Counted from the first letter of the stretch, positions 9,831 to 19,159 are shown. The stretch: DNA of 64,000 nucleotides from Cognatundibacterium jejuense (GCF_014284255.1 NZ_JACOFV010000002.1:124001-188000); one strand, 5' to 3'. The notes: a model not told the origin generated them from the sequence alone. Numbers and translations: made by a program.

Positions 9831-10522
9831 GGAAGTTCTGCGTTGTTCATACGTTTAACAATAACCTCTGTGCGTCTTTGCAAGTAGCCAGAGCCTTGGT
9901 TTTTATCGAAGTAACGGGGTTTCGGTAACATCACGGCCAAGCGTGCAGCTTGCGCAACACTTAGGGCCGAAGCACTAATATGGTAATAATGCTGCGACGC
10001 AGCTTCAGCACCAAATACACCCCCCCCCCATTCTACCGAATTCAAGTAAATCTCTAAAATTCTTTCTTTACTCATACACGATTCCAGCATGTAGGTAATG
10101 ATGAGCTCCTGCCCTTTACGCAAATAGCTGCGCTCGCCAGACAAAAACAAATTTTTAGCCAGTTGTTGCGTGATGGTAGAACCACCTGAAACGACCTTAC
10201 CCTTCTTTTGATTTTTTTCATAAGCCTTTTGCATCGCTTCCCAATCAACACCTTCGTGATCAACAAAGCTGTCATCCTCAGAAGCAATAACGGCGCGCTT
10301 CAGATTATTAGAAATGCGATTGTAAGGAACCCATTGATGCTGCAATTTAGCATCTGGATTTTTTTCTTGCAAGACACTGAGCTGATGGCGCATAAAGCTC
10401 GTCGACGATGGATTGAAATTCACCCACCAGGCGATCTGCAGAAAAAAATAGGCCTGCAATAGCAGCACCAATAACAGCGGCACTCCGACTAGCCAAAAAA
10501 CAAGACGACGAAAGATTTTCAT
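9827..10522 (-). CDS. mtgA: Monofunctional biosynthetic peptidoglycan transglycosylase
   Basis: MtgA polymerises lipid II into glycan strands at the periplasmic face of the inner membrane. It has one N-terminal transmembrane helix (about residues 8-30), then the GT51 domain. The catalytic Glu82 lies in [12 protein letters not shown], followed by [15 protein letters not shown] and the RKGQE..ITYMLE segment. The motif that is usually EWGxGVFGAE is encoded across a run of ten G residues (plus-strand C10 at 10020-10029), a slippage-prone site: any change in run length would truncate the enzyme. In this assembly the frame is intact, with 231 residues. It is 27 bp downstream of aroE. Confidence 0.96.
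   Translation of the reverse strand: MKIFRRLVFWLVGVPLLLVLLLQAYFFLQIAWWVNFNPSSTSFMRHQLSVLQEKNPDAKLQHQWVPYNRISNNLKRAVIASEDDSFVDHEGVDWEAMQKAYEKNQKKGKVVSGGSTITQQLAKNLFLSGERSYLRKGQELIITYMLESCMSKERILEIYLNSVEWGGGVFGAEAASQHYYHISASALSVAQAARLAVMLPKPRYFDKNQGSGYLQRRTEVIVKRMNNAELP
10020..10029 (-). repeat. G10 homopolymer inside mtgA
   Basis: Ten consecutive C on the plus strand (G on the coding strand) encode Trp-Gly-Gly-Gly at about residues 165-168 of MtgA. The tract is of the length associated with slipped-strand phase variation in other bacteria. The gene is in frame at this length. Confidence 0.9.
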
Positions 10523-10549
10523 AATTTAAATAAAGACTTCAAGCAAACT

Positions 10550-11434
10550 TCAAGCAGGTTTTGAAGTGGGCAATTCTTCACGCAGATTTGCTAATACCGT
10601 TGACGTCTGCGGACGCACGCCACGCCACACAAAAAATGCCTCCGCGGCTTGCTCTACCAGCATGCCCAATCCATCACGGCATATTGCGCCTGATTGTTCC
10701 GCAAAGCGCAAAAAGGCGGTTGGTTGCGCACCGTACATCATGTCGTAGGCCAAGGTTTGTGGGCTGAATAGAGTAGCTGATATTGGCGGAACATCGTCAT
10801 TCAAGCTGGCGGAAGTTGCATTAATAATGACATCAAAATGGCCTGCCACATCCGAAAAACTGGCGCAATCAACTTGCGCATCAGGTAAAAAATCATGCGC
10901 GATTTTTTGTAAATCCTGTGCTTTAGAAAGTGTGCGATTAGCAATCGTCAATGATACGGGCAATTGCTCCAACAGCGGTAACACAGCACCGCGCGCACCA
11001 CCACCGGCACCTAGTAACAAAATACGTTTGCCAGACAGGTTGATGCCAGCATTGTTGACGATATCAGCGACCAACCCCATTCCATCTGTGTTATCTCCGA
11101 TGATGTGATCGGTATCAAATTTCAAGGTATTGACTGCGCCAGCCGCCGCTGCGCGCGGTGTCAACTTGCTTGCCAGCGCATAAGCTTCCAGCTTAAATGG
11201 CACCGTCACGTTAGCGCCTCTTCCGCCTTGCTGACGAAAGGCTTCTATACTCGCGACAAAACCATCAATTGGTGCGAGTAGACGTTCGTATCTCATCGTT
11301 TGCGCCGTCTGCTGTGCAAAAGCAGCATGGATAGCAGGAGATTTGCTGTGCGCAATCGGATTGCCAATCACCACATACTGATCGATTCTTTCCGATTCGG
11401 CTTCACTTACGTTATGAGGTAAGTGCGTATTCAA
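10550..11434 (-). CDS. aroE: Shikimate dehydrogenase (NADP+)
   Basis: AroE reduces 3-dehydroshikimate to shikimate in aromatic amino acid synthesis. Motifs are the shikimate-binding VIGNPIAHSKSPAIH, the catalytic-lysine segment GANVTVPFK, DNTDGMG, the NADP-binding LLGAGGGARG and the ANRT motif. The start is a TTG at 11432-11434 that overlaps the TGA of the upstream gene; a full GGAGGT Shine-Dalgarno 5 nt before it, and the lack of any later Met before the first motif, make this start convincing. The gene gives 294 residues and sits mid-operon between the TonB-like protein and mtgA. Confidence 0.97.
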   Translation of the reverse strand: MNTHLPHNVSEAESERIDQYVVIGNPIAHSKSPAIHAAFAQQTAQTMRYERLLAPIDGFVASIEAFRQQGGRGANVTVPFKLEAYALASKLTPRAAAAGAVNTLKFDTDHIIGDNTDGMGLVADIVNNAGINLSGKRILLLGAGGGARGAVLPLLEQLPVSLTIANRTLSKAQDLQKIAHDFLPDAQVDCASFSDVAGHFDVIINATSASLNDDVPPISATLFSPQTLAYDMMYGAQPTAFLRFAEQSGAICRDGLGMLVEQAAEAFFVWRGVRPQTSTVLANLREELPTSKPA

Positions 11435-12375
11435 CTTTTACCTCCGCGCAATTCGGTTTCCAGTTGTTCGTCGCGGGTAAATTTGAAACGGGTAATCACC
11501 ACCCATAAATCATCTTTGTCCGTCGAACGCATGTTTTGCGGGAATTTTCCGAACGGTGCAGCGTGTCTCACGATGCGCAACGCCGCTTTATCAAGGGCCT
11601 TGCTACCGGAGGATTTTTCTATGCGCGGGCCGCCATCTTTTTCGTAGATTGTGCCATCCTGAAAAATCGGGATATACACAATCAATTCGCCATACAGCTT
11701 TTTGCCTTCTTTTTGCGGAAAATGCACAGTACCAAAATCTTCTATGCGTTTTTGCATTTCTTTGTAATACATCGCATAACCGACTTTTTGCGTGCTCGGT
11801 GTAATGAAGGTTTTACGAGGACGTTTGTTCTGATCTTCGATAGTTTGAGAAATCTCCGCCGCCATCCTTGCCAAGGCTTTGGTCGTGTTTAAATCATCGT
11901 CGCCCTTTGCAGGTGAACGACTATCGTCGAGTCGACGTTTATCCTGTTGTGGCAAACGGAATTTTTCTTGTTGCTTAGCTTGATCCAGCAACTGCTTTTG
12001 CTGTTGCTCCAGTTCTTCTATGCGCTTGGTCGCGGCACGGACATTATCGCCATCCTCGCTTTTTTGCATATCGGGTAGCGGTGACTTACTACGTCCTGTA
12101 TCGTTCGCTCCGCCACCATCCAGATCTGCTTGTGCCAATGCCTCCGCCTTTAAAGGCTTTTTATCGTGTTTGGAATTCACCAAAATCACTTCTAAGCCTG
12201 GATCAGCGGCCTTGGTTTCTGCAGTATCAGGGACGACGAAATGAACCAGCATCAAAACCGCGTGTACCATCACGGAAATCGTGATGGCGATAGTCAGTAT
12301 CAAATTATCGAAAATAGATTTCAATGGTATGTTACCTGTCTTATTGTTGATCTCTGGTTGGATACTATCCAACAA
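11431..12375 (-). CDS. TonB-family protein (energy-transducing C-terminal domain)
   Basis: The protein has a short cytoplasmic N-terminus, one transmembrane helix (about residues 26-48, ending VLMLVHFVV), a long periplasmic charged linker with a coiled-coil-like Gln/Lys stretch (RIEELEQQQKQLLDQ), and a C-terminal region (YMYYKEMQ-like start, GELIVYIPIFQDGTI, ALDKAALRIV) that matches TonB. No ExbB or ExbD gene is nearby. The reading frame opens at a TTG (12375) directly after the ribonuclease stop; a second TTG 17 codons later has a better-placed AGG, so the start is uncertain. It lies between the RNB ribonuclease and aroE. Confidence 0.8.
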   Translation of the reverse strand: MLDSIQPEINNKTGNIPLKSIFDNLILTIAITISVMVHAVLMLVHFVVPDTAETKAADPGLEVILVNSKHDKKPLKAEALAQADLDGGGANDTGRSKSPLPDMQKSEDGDNVRAATKRIEELEQQQKQLLDQAKQQEKFRLPQQDKRRLDDSRSPAKGDDDLNTTKALARMAAEISQTIEDQNKRPRKTFITPSTQKVGYAMYYKEMQKRIEDFGTVHFPQKEGKKLYGELIVYIPIFQDGTIYEKDGGPRIEKSSGSKALDKAALRIVRHAAPFGKFPQNMRSTDKDDLWVVITRFKFTRDEQLETELRGGKS

Positions 12376-14496
12376 TTATGGCTGCGTATTTTCTTGAGAA
12401 GCAGTAATTTCTGGGTTAGCTGAAATACCATCTTCGTCATTCTCAAATTCTGGTTGCGTATCATTGACAACATCGCTGACAACCTCGCTGTCCGCAGCAT
12501 TGGCAGCTTCAGCTTTCGCTTCTTGCTCCAACTCCGCTTCTAATTCTTCTTCCATGCCTTCATCCTCACCAAGTTCAGTGACGGTATTCAAGACTTCCAG
12601 CAAACGTGCCTCAACGCTGAGATCGACTTCATCCCAACGCAAAATATCCAATTTCACTTGTGCACCACGCGCCGTTTGCGGCATCCCCGGTAAGCGTATC
12701 ACGAGAGGGATATCGACCAGTCGCAAAATTTCATCTTTCAGCACTACCGCATCGACCTGACGTGCGCTTTCTTGTTGCAACCAGCGCAGACACCAGTAAC
12801 GTTCCATATTATTCTGGAAATCAGCATACGCAGAATAAGCTGCATCAAAGCCAGAAACAATCGCAAACAGATCAGCGTCTTTCGGTTTGAAAGTGGCAAC
12901 CAAAGGCGCGGTAATGCCGTGTTCGACGCAAGCGATAATCTGCCATTGATTGACCAGATCGGTGTAGCGACGCAATGGTGAAGTGCTCCATGCATATTGA
13001 TCAACGCCCAATCCCTGATGCGGAGCTGCGTGTGTGAGCATGCGCACTTGCATACGTCCGGCCCAACCGCCCTGTCCACGGCCACCAGCGACGCCTTGGG
13101 CTCGATAGATCCCCGGAATGCCGTGATCCGCCATCAGCTTACCCCAGGTGCTGTTAGCGAAAATCATCAGCTCAGCAACCATTTTATCTAGCGGTGCGCC
13201 ACGCTTACGGCGCACGATGCTGACCACATCATCTTCTACATAGAAATTAAAATCGACGCGATTAGTTTGCTCTGGTTTCATGCCAAAACTTTCGCGCTTT
13301 GCCATGCGGCCTTTTTCTAATTCCAGCGCCCACTTCCAGATGTGGGCAATTTCGGTTTTGTGCGGATATTCTCCGGCGTTATTTGCCAGATTTTCTTCAG
13401 TGACCAAGGCATCCAGATCATTATGGCGTAAATTCGACGCCATCGGTATCGCTTCAACTTTGGTTTCTGTTGCAATGACTGACCAGTCTTCAGTATTGAT
13501 CGTAGCGTACAAAGACAAAGCAGGACGGGTTTGACCGGCACCAAGCGTATAGGTATTGACCAGATCATCTGGCAACATCGTAATTTTGTCACCCGGCATA
13601 TACACCGTCGACATACGGGCACGTGCAATTTGGTCAATCGCGTCGCCACGTTGTATGCCGAGTGCTGGTGCTGCAATATGGATACCCACACGCAGCTTGC
13701 CGTCACCGAGTTCCACTACGGAGAAGGCATCATCAATTTCGGTCGTGGTGACGTCGTCAATAGAAAATGCCTGTACATCCGCAACTGGTAAATCAGTAGG
13801 CAATGCCGGAACCTGGATTGCTGGAAAAGCGACACCTTTGGGAAAATTCTCAAAGTGAAATTTCGCCAGATGTAAATCTTTTGGACTACTGATACCACCT
13901 ACCGCCAGCATCAAGCGCTGTGCTGAGGTTTGCATCACATCGCAAGCTTCTGCCAATGCTTTGTATTCAATGCTGTTTTTATCCGGTTTAAACAATAACT
14001 GCAACGCCAATGCTTTCATTGCATCTGGTAACTTGCTTTGTTTTAAGTCTTCTACATAACCCGCCTGAATCAGCAATTGTTGCTTCTTTTTTTCGATACC
14101 AGCCAATGCTGCTTTGAGTGAAGCCTCTGGTGCCGCTTTGTAACGACCACGGCCTTTTTTGTAGAAATACACAGGCGCAGAGTGCAATGCAAAAATCAAT
14201 CCAGCCGCTTCTACCGGATGTGGCGCATGGCCAAAATATTCGGCGCCCAATTCAGCAAAGCCAAATTCTTCTTGCCCTGCCACTTCCCATAAGAATTCCA
14301 GATCAATCTCTGTCGCTGCTGCCTTTGCTTGTTCAAGCAACGTGGCTGGATCAGGGGCAGTAAATTGCAGCAACACGTCTTTCGCTTTGATCTTGCTACG
14401 CTTACCGCTCGCTAACTCTACCTGATAGGCTTCGCCTGCCTGAGACAGCACACTACCTGCTTTAAAATCGCCGGATTCTTCAAAAAATAAATTCAT
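12376..14496 (-). CDS. RNB-domain exoribonuclease (RNase II/R family)
   Basis: This is a 706-residue predicted 3'-5' exoribonuclease. The RNB catalytic segment is SIDDVTTTEIDDAFSV at about residues 241-256, with the aspartates that bind magnesium, followed by GIHIAAPA and ARMSTVYMPGDKITMLP. A C-terminal region with KLDILRWDEVDLSVEARLLEV may be a degenerate S1-like fold, then an extended acidic tail of about 60 residues. It differs from canonical RNase R in lacking the N-terminal cold-shock arrangement that I could recognise. It heads the TonB-like, aroE, mtgA operon. The exact substrate is unknown. Confidence 0.88.
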   Translation of the reverse strand: MNLFFEESGDFKAGSVLSQAGEAYQVELASGKRSKIKAKDVLLQFTAPDPATLLEQAKAAATEIDLEFLWEVAGQEEFGFAELGAEYFGHAPHPVEAAGLIFALHSAPVYFYKKGRGRYKAAPEASLKAALAGIEKKKQQLLIQAGYVEDLKQSKLPDAMKALALQLLFKPDKNSIEYKALAEACDVMQTSAQRLMLAVGGISSPKDLHLAKFHFENFPKGVAFPAIQVPALPTDLPVADVQAFSIDDVTTTEIDDAFSVVELGDGKLRVGIHIAAPALGIQRGDAIDQIARARMSTVYMPGDKITMLPDDLVNTYTLGAGQTRPALSLYATINTEDWSVIATETKVEAIPMASNLRHNDLDALVTEENLANNAGEYPHKTEIAHIWKWALELEKGRMAKRESFGMKPEQTNRVDFNFYVEDDVVSIVRRKRGAPLDKMVAELMIFANSTWGKLMADHGIPGIYRAQGVAGGRGQGGWAGRMQVRMLTHAAPHQGLGVDQYAWSTSPLRRYTDLVNQWQIIACVEHGITAPLVATFKPKDADLFAIVSGFDAAYSAYADFQNNMERYWCLRWLQQESARQVDAVVLKDEILRLVDIPLVIRLPGMPQTARGAQVKLDILRWDEVDLSVEARLLEVLNTVTELGEDEGMEEELEAELEQEAKAEAANAADSEVVSDVVNDTQPEFENDEDGISANPEITASQENTQP

Positions 14497-14633
14497 TCAA
14501 GACTTCTTTATAAACATCTGTGTTTGCAAACCGTTGCGCATCTGACGTCATTCACGCTAACTATTTGCTGTATTTTAGGGAGCATCTTTCACTCCCCTCC
14601 TATATTTCAATTTTTTTATTTCACCGTATAGCT

Positions 14634-15290
14634 TTATGCAGTGCGGACAAGCGGCTCTTGCTGCGATAATTCAAGCGGCGCTTTCTCTTTGAGCGTCAAA
14701 CTGGAAATGGTCGGCAAAAACACCTCGGTCACCAATAAACAAGCTCCTTTACGCCAGAATAAAGACCTTCTGGCAGGCAAGCTAGTAGCAGTAACTTCAG
14801 GTACTTCACGTTTAATTCTTTGCAGCAAAGGATGACTTGCATGCAAACGGGCATACGATAAAACACCGCGCTTAACCAAAGGATCATTAAACAAAGTACT
14901 ACCAAGCGACTTTTCACCAAGAGCACGAAACAAGGGCCACTGACTTGCTGTAGCGGACAATGGCACTACCGTATGACCATAGATCATTGCCACCCCGTCA
15001 CAACGCAACAACACTTCACGCTCATGCACTTTGGCTGGACGTGATAACCCGATTTCGACAAACTCATCCACAAGACAGCGGCTCTGCTTTTGCGACAAAC
15101 GCTGTACTCTGAATTGCTGACAACACGCCACCAACCTTGCGGTCAATGAATTACGATTACACAACCAATCCTGCATCGCTGGTGAGGTCTCAACAGTGTT
15201 GACATGCTCAACCCAATGCGCAAGCGCAGAGCGACGTATCGCTTTGCTACAGTTTGGCATTGAAACATCACGCATGAGCTTGTTTGCCAT
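14634..15290 (-). CDS. ubiC: Chorismate--pyruvate lyase
   Basis: UbiC converts chorismate to 4-hydroxybenzoate, the first committed step of ubiquinone synthesis. The family's features are present: WLCNRNSLTARL, REVLLRCDG, GHTVVPLS, the EKSLGSTLF segment and LPARRSLFW. Its 5' end overlaps the yqiA 3' end, implying translational coupling. GTG at 15293, ATG at 15290 and further ATGs at 15275 and 15260 are all in frame; none has a clear Shine-Dalgarno, so the start is approximate. The product is about 218 residues, slightly above family average. Confidence 0.93.
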   Translation of the reverse strand: MANKLMRDVSMPNCSKAIRRSALAHWVEHVNTVETSPAMQDWLCNRNSLTARLVACCQQFRVQRLSQKQSRCLVDEFVEIGLSRPAKVHEREVLLRCDGVAMIYGHTVVPLSATASQWPLFRALGEKSLGSTLFNDPLVKRGVLSYARLHASHPLLQRIKREVPEVTATSLPARRSLFWRKGACLLVTEVFLPTISSLTLKEKAPLELSQQEPLVRTA

Positions 15291-15849
15291 CACAAAATGC
15301 CATTAACTGATCAAACATGTCGGCAAATTCTGCAAGACCGTGATCACTGCCCTGAATAATTAATTGTTGCGCGCCCTGATAAAAGGTAACCATTTCGCGC
15401 CAATCGAGCACTTCATCACCAGTGGCTGCCAATAAAAAGTAGCGTTCCGGCTGAGTGATGTTAGCGACGGCTAAAGCGCGTAATTCATCGACGTATTCCG
15501 CTTTAAATTCGAACACTTCATCGCTATGGTAATACGTGGTAACGCCAACATAGCTTTCTAATTCACGTGGCGGTTTCACCGCAGGGTTAACCAGCATCGC
15601 TTTGCAGCCATATTTTTCAGCCAACCAGGTGGCATAATAACCGCCCAACGAAGAACCAATGATGGTGACATCAGCCGGATCAGTACCGTCTAAGATTTGT
15701 TCTGCTTGCGCGATCGCCAAAGCAGGTGACGGTGATAAAGCAGGACAAAAAAATTCTGCAGCACGTCCAATGCGCTGCATATATTCTTGCATCCTGCGCG
15801 CCTTGAACGAACTTGGCGACGAACGAAAACCATGCAAATACAAAATCAT
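15268..15849 (-). CDS. YqiA/YcfP-family alpha/beta hydrolase (esterase)
   Basis: The 193-residue protein opens with ILYLHGFRSSPSSFKA, the oxyanion-side HGF motif of small alpha/beta hydrolases, and has the nucleophile elbow GSSLGGYYA at about residues 65-73. GDEVLDW supplies a candidate acid and GSDHGL the catalytic histidine. It is predicted to be a cytoplasmic carboxylesterase; the physiological substrate is not known. Its ATG overlaps the mpl stop by 4 nt and its end overlaps ubiC, so mpl, this gene and ubiC form one coupled operon. Confidence 0.88.
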   Translation of the reverse strand: MILYLHGFRSSPSSFKARRMQEYMQRIGRAAEFFCPALSPSPALAIAQAEQILDGTDPADVTIIGSSLGGYYATWLAEKYGCKAMLVNPAVKPPRELESYVGVTTYYHSDEVFEFKAEYVDELRALAVANITQPERYFLLAATGDEVLDWREMVTFYQGAQQLIIQGSDHGLAEFADMFDQLMAFCDGKQAHA

Positions 15850-17240
15850 ACTGAGCCTGCCTCAGGGTGATGTTTAGCTTTGAGCGCAGTCAATATTTTT
15901 TGATGAACGCCACCAAAACCGCCATTACTCATCACCAACACATGATCACCAGGGCGTGCTACCGCCACAATCGCTTCGACTAATTCTGGTAACTGGTGGA
16001 AGCTCTGTGCCTTATTACCAAGCGGCGATAAAGCTTCCGCCAGATCCCATCCGAGCGCGTCTTTTCCTTCGTGTGCACCGAAGCCAAACACCAAATCCGC
16101 TTCTTTCAGACTATCCGGCAAGGCTTGTTTCATGGTACCGAGCTTCATGGTATTTGAACGTGGTTCTAACACAGCCAGAATACGAGCAGTACCAAGCTTG
16201 CGCCGCAAACCAGCCACGGTGGTGGTAATCGCCGTCGGATGATGGGCAAAATCGTCAATCACAGTCACACCATGCTCAACGCCACGGATTTCCATACGGC
16301 GTTTGACGTTAACAAATTCAGCCAGTGCAGCAATCGCGATCGCAGGCGTAACGCCGACATGGCGCGCTGCGGCAATCGCTGCCAGCGCGTTCTGACGGTT
16401 GTGTTCGCCATTCAATTGCCAATGCACAGTGCCTTGCAACTCATTATTAAAGTACACATCAAAATCTTCACCCTCGCTCAACACCAGACGCCACGCCTGA
16501 TCCTGACCAAAAAATTCTTTTTCACTCCAGCAGCCACGCGCTACCACGCGTGCCAGCGACTCATCGTTGCCATTCACAATTAAACGACCGACACCCGGAA
16601 CAGTACGAACCAAATGATGGAATTGTGTTTCTATCGCTGTCACGTCAGGAAAAATATCGGCGTGATCATATTCTAAATTATTCAGAATGGCGGTTTTGGC
16701 GTGGTAATGGACGAACTTACTACGCTTATCAAAAAACGCCGTGTCGTACTCATCGGCTTCAATGACAAAAAAGTCCGAGGATTGCTTTCCGTGCAGACGC
16801 GCAGAGATACCAAAGTTCAACGGAACACCACCTATCAAAAAGCCCGGTGCGTATCCCGCGTATTCAAGTATCCAGGTTAACATCGCTGATGTGGTCGTTT
16901 TGCCATGCGTACCAGCCACGGCAAGAACCCACTTATCACGCAAAATATGCTCCCCCATCCATTGCGGACCAGAAACATAAGGCAAACCACGGTTCAGAAT
17001 TTCTTCCATTAAAGGATTACCGCGCGAAACCACGTTACCAATGACATATAAATCAGGTTCCAGCGCCACTTGTTCCGCCCCAAAGCCTTGCGTCAGTTGT
17101 ATGCCTTGCGCCTCAAGCTGAGTACTCATCGGCGGATAGACGTTAGCATCACAGCCGGTGACGGTGTGCCCGGCTTCTTTTGCTAAAACAGCAAGTCCAC
17201 CCATAAAAGTGCCGCAGATACCTAAGATATGAATATGCAT
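15846..17240 (-). CDS. mpl: UDP-N-acetylmuramate:L-alanyl-gamma-D-glutamyl-meso-diaminopimelate ligase
   Basis: Mpl recycles murein tripeptide by joining it to UDP-MurNAc. The N-terminal IHILGICGTFMGGLA is the Mpl version of the Mur ligase Rossmann motif. The ATP loop is [13 protein letters not shown] and the central region has EADEYDTAFFDKRSKFVHY, which distinguishes Mpl from MurC. DDFAHHPTAI and LEPRSNTMKLG complete the C-terminal domain. The length of 464 residues is normal. It starts the mpl-yqiA-ubiC transcription unit, divergent from the gene at 17334. Confidence 0.97.
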   Translation of the reverse strand: MHIHILGICGTFMGGLAVLAKEAGHTVTGCDANVYPPMSTQLEAQGIQLTQGFGAEQVALEPDLYVIGNVVSRGNPLMEEILNRGLPYVSGPQWMGEHILRDKWVLAVAGTHGKTTTSAMLTWILEYAGYAPGFLIGGVPLNFGISARLHGKQSSDFFVIEADEYDTAFFDKRSKFVHYHAKTAILNNLEYDHADIFPDVTAIETQFHHLVRTVPGVGRLIVNGNDESLARVVARGCWSEKEFFGQDQAWRLVLSEGEDFDVYFNNELQGTVHWQLNGEHNRQNALAAIAAARHVGVTPAIAIAALAEFVNVKRRMEIRGVEHGVTVIDDFAHHPTAITTTVAGLRRKLGTARILAVLEPRSNTMKLGTMKQALPDSLKEADLVFGFGAHEGKDALGWDLAEALSPLGNKAQSFHQLPELVEAIVAVARPGDHVLVMSNGGFGGVHQKILTALKAKHHPEAGSV

Positions 17241-17333
17241 AATTTCACTTATTTTCAGAATCCCGTAATTCTACCTGAGAGCTGCGTGGTTTCCCTATGC
17301 ACGAAGGGATAGATCTTGAGTTATGATGCCAAC

Positions 17334-17927
17334 ATGATGATCCACACTCCTACCGAAGCTGAAGCATTGCGAGCAGAAATCGCCGCACTTGCCGCCCGCA
17401 TGATTGCGGAAGACGGCGCCGATTACGCTACAGCAAAGCGAAAAGCAGCCAAACAATTACTTGGCAATCAAAAACTCAAAGGCGATGTCTTGCCGGATAA
17501 CGAGCAAATAGAACAAGAAGTTCGCGAATACAACGAATTATTTTTCGGCGACACACAACCTCAACGACTTTTGCAATTAAGGCAACTCGCTGCAAAGTTA
17601 ATGGCAGAGCTTGAGCGCTTCAATCCCTATCTGGTCGGCTCGGTATTAAATGGTACCGCTGGCGCTCATTCGGATATCTATTTGCACCTATACACAGACA
17701 ACAATAAGGATGTTGCCATCTTCTTATTAAATAAAGATGTGCAGTTTGAAGTCTCGGAAACATTTAATAAGCGCAACGAAAGCATAGAAACCCTGAGTTT
17801 TATGTTTGAAAACGAAGGCGTTCATCTGGTGCTGCATGACCACGATGCAATCCGCAGTGGAAATGGCAAGGGTATAGAACGCGCCAACCTGAACGCCTTG
17901 CAAGCCTTAATCGCGTCTGAAATCTAA
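17334..17927 (+). CDS. Degenerate nucleotidyltransferase-like protein
   Basis: I recognise this as a conserved Burkholderiales protein with a nucleotidyltransferase-like core. A helical N-terminal half leads to YLVGSVLNGTAGAHSDIYLHLYTD, which resembles the polymerase-beta-type GS...SDIDL signature. The second catalytic Asp of that signature is Tyr here (SDIY), so catalysis may be lost or altered. The C-terminus is a small beta-rich segment ending in a helix. A TTG start at 17316 is possible; ATG 17334 is chosen as the simplest start (197 residues). It is divergent from mpl and 20 bp upstream of the thioredoxin-like gene, so the two may be co-transcribed. Confidence 0.6.
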   Translation: MMIHTPTEAEALRAEIAALAARMIAEDGADYATAKRKAAKQLLGNQKLKGDVLPDNEQIEQEVREYNELFFGDTQPQRLLQLRQLAAKLMAELERFNPYLVGSVLNGTAGAHSDIYLHLYTDNNKDVAIFLLNKDVQFEVSETFNKRNESIETLSFMFENEGVHLVLHDHDAIRSGNGKGIERANLNALQALIASEI

Positions 17928-17947
17928 CATTCATAGAAGCTGAGTTA

Positions 17948-18505
17948 ATGATGAACAAAATGATGAACAAAAAAATAATCTCGCTCGCCGCCATCATGGC
18001 AGCACTGGGTCTGAGTCTTGGAATTTACGCCGGGAACCTAAATACCACTCCAGAAACGCCTCAAGACAAGGCCGTCGCACAGTTGCTCGCGAAAACACTG
18101 CCAGACAGCGCAGGCAAGCCGCAAGCACTCAATCAATGGCAACATCACTTCCTGGTGGTGAATTTCTGGGCAACCTGGTGCGCGCCTTGTGTACAGGAAA
18201 TGCCTGAATTATCTGCCTTACAAAAAGAATTCAAAGGTAAATCGACGCAAATCATAGGCTTAGGCATCGATAGCCCAAGCAATATTGCCGAATTTACCAA
18301 GAAATACAATATTAGCTATCCCTTATATGTGGCAGGCATGGACGGCAGCGAACTGTCACGACAAATGGGCAACCAGGCTGGCGGTCTGCCTTTTACCATC
18401 TTAATTAACGCCGATGGCAAAGTCGTCAAAAGCTATCTTGGACGACTGAAGATGGACGAGCTACGTGCTGACATCACCAAATTTTCTGCGGAAAAGTCAA
18501 AGTAA
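17948..18505 (+). CDS. TlpA-family periplasmic thiol:disulfide thioredoxin-like protein
   Basis: The 185-residue protein has an N-terminal signal or anchor helix (about residues 9-28) and a thioredoxin fold. The active site WCAPC places cysteines at residues 78 and 81; NFWATWCAPCVQEMPEL is typical of TlpA/ResA reductases, and the cis-proline loop GGLPFTILI follows. Such proteins reduce disulfides outside the membrane, for example during cytochrome c maturation. No partner is adjacent, so the client is unknown. Two in-frame ATGs lie close together (17948 and 17951), with a third five codons on. Confidence 0.88.
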   Translation: MMNKMMNKKIISLAAIMAALGLSLGIYAGNLNTTPETPQDKAVAQLLAKTLPDSAGKPQALNQWQHHFLVVNFWATWCAPCVQEMPELSALQKEFKGKSTQIIGLGIDSPSNIAEFTKKYNISYPLYVAGMDGSELSRQMGNQAGGLPFTILINADGKVVKSYLGRLKMDELRADITKFSAEKSK

Positions 18506-18577
18506 GTCGTTTTTTCCTTGCCAATCTGTAGTCATTAGCGGCAAAATGCGGCCATCTTCGTCAAATTGAATCCGACT

Positions 18578-19015
18578 ATGGCAAGCAAACTGCTGCTACT
18601 GAATGGCCCCAATCTGAATTTACTCGGCACCCGTGAGCCTGCTACCTATGGCGCGACGACTTTAGCCGAAGTGGAGGCAGCAGCCTACGCGCAAGCGCAA
18701 GCAGTCGGTGCTGAACTGACCTCTTTCCAAAGTAATCACGAAGGCGCTCTGATCGACAGAATTCATGCAGCGCGCCTCGAACAGGTTGATGCCATCGTCA
18801 TCAATCCCGGTGGTCTGACACATACCAGTGTCGCGTTACGTGATGCGTTGGCTGGCGTCGCCATCCCGTTTATTGAAGTTCACATCTCCAATATCCATTC
18901 GCGGGAAGCCTTCCGTCACCATTCCTTTTTATCATCAATCGCGAAAGCTGTGATTTGTGGATGTGGCACTGACGGTTATCGCATGGCTATTGATTTTTCT
19001 CTAAAAAATATCTAA
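18578..19015 (+). CDS. aroQ: 3-dehydroquinate dehydratase, type II
   Basis: AroQ dehydrates 3-dehydroquinate in the shikimate pathway, so it acts two genes' worth of chemistry away from AroE at 10.5 kb. Family features are [16 protein letters not shown] with the catalytic Tyr in [36 protein letters not shown], and [17 protein letters not shown]. The ATG at 18578 (MASKLLLL) gives 145 residues, the usual length; a TTG 12 nt upstream is also in frame. In many betaproteobacteria it precedes accB and accC, as here. Confidence 0.97.
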   Translation: MASKLLLLNGPNLNLLGTREPATYGATTLAEVEAAAYAQAQAVGAELTSFQSNHEGALIDRIHAARLEQVDAIVINPGGLTHTSVALRDALAGVAIPFIEVHISNIHSREAFRHHSFLSSIAKAVICGCGTDGYRMAIDFSLKNI

Positions 19016-19040
19016 TTTCTTTTAACTTCGCTTAAATAAC

Positions 19041-19066
19041 GTACATTTTCATTTATTTTAATGTAC
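19041..19066. repeat. 7-bp inverted repeat upstream of accB
   Basis: GTACATT (19041-19047) and AATGTAC (19060-19066) are reverse complements 12 nt apart, in an AT-rich stretch about 95 bp before the accB start. It could be a regulatory site for the acc genes, but short repeats in AT-rich DNA arise easily by chance. Confidence 0.3.
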
Positions 19067-19159
19067 AATCCGCAATCCGGCAGCATTGCAAGAACTTCAG
19101 AATCGTTCTATATTGCGCCCTTCAGATAATTCAGAACTACTTTTTTAAGGGGATTACAC

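Noticed and set aside
19041-19066. Inverted repeat before accB as an autoregulatory site
   Set aside because: Short arms in very AT-rich DNA; kept as a low-confidence repeat but not promoted to a finding.
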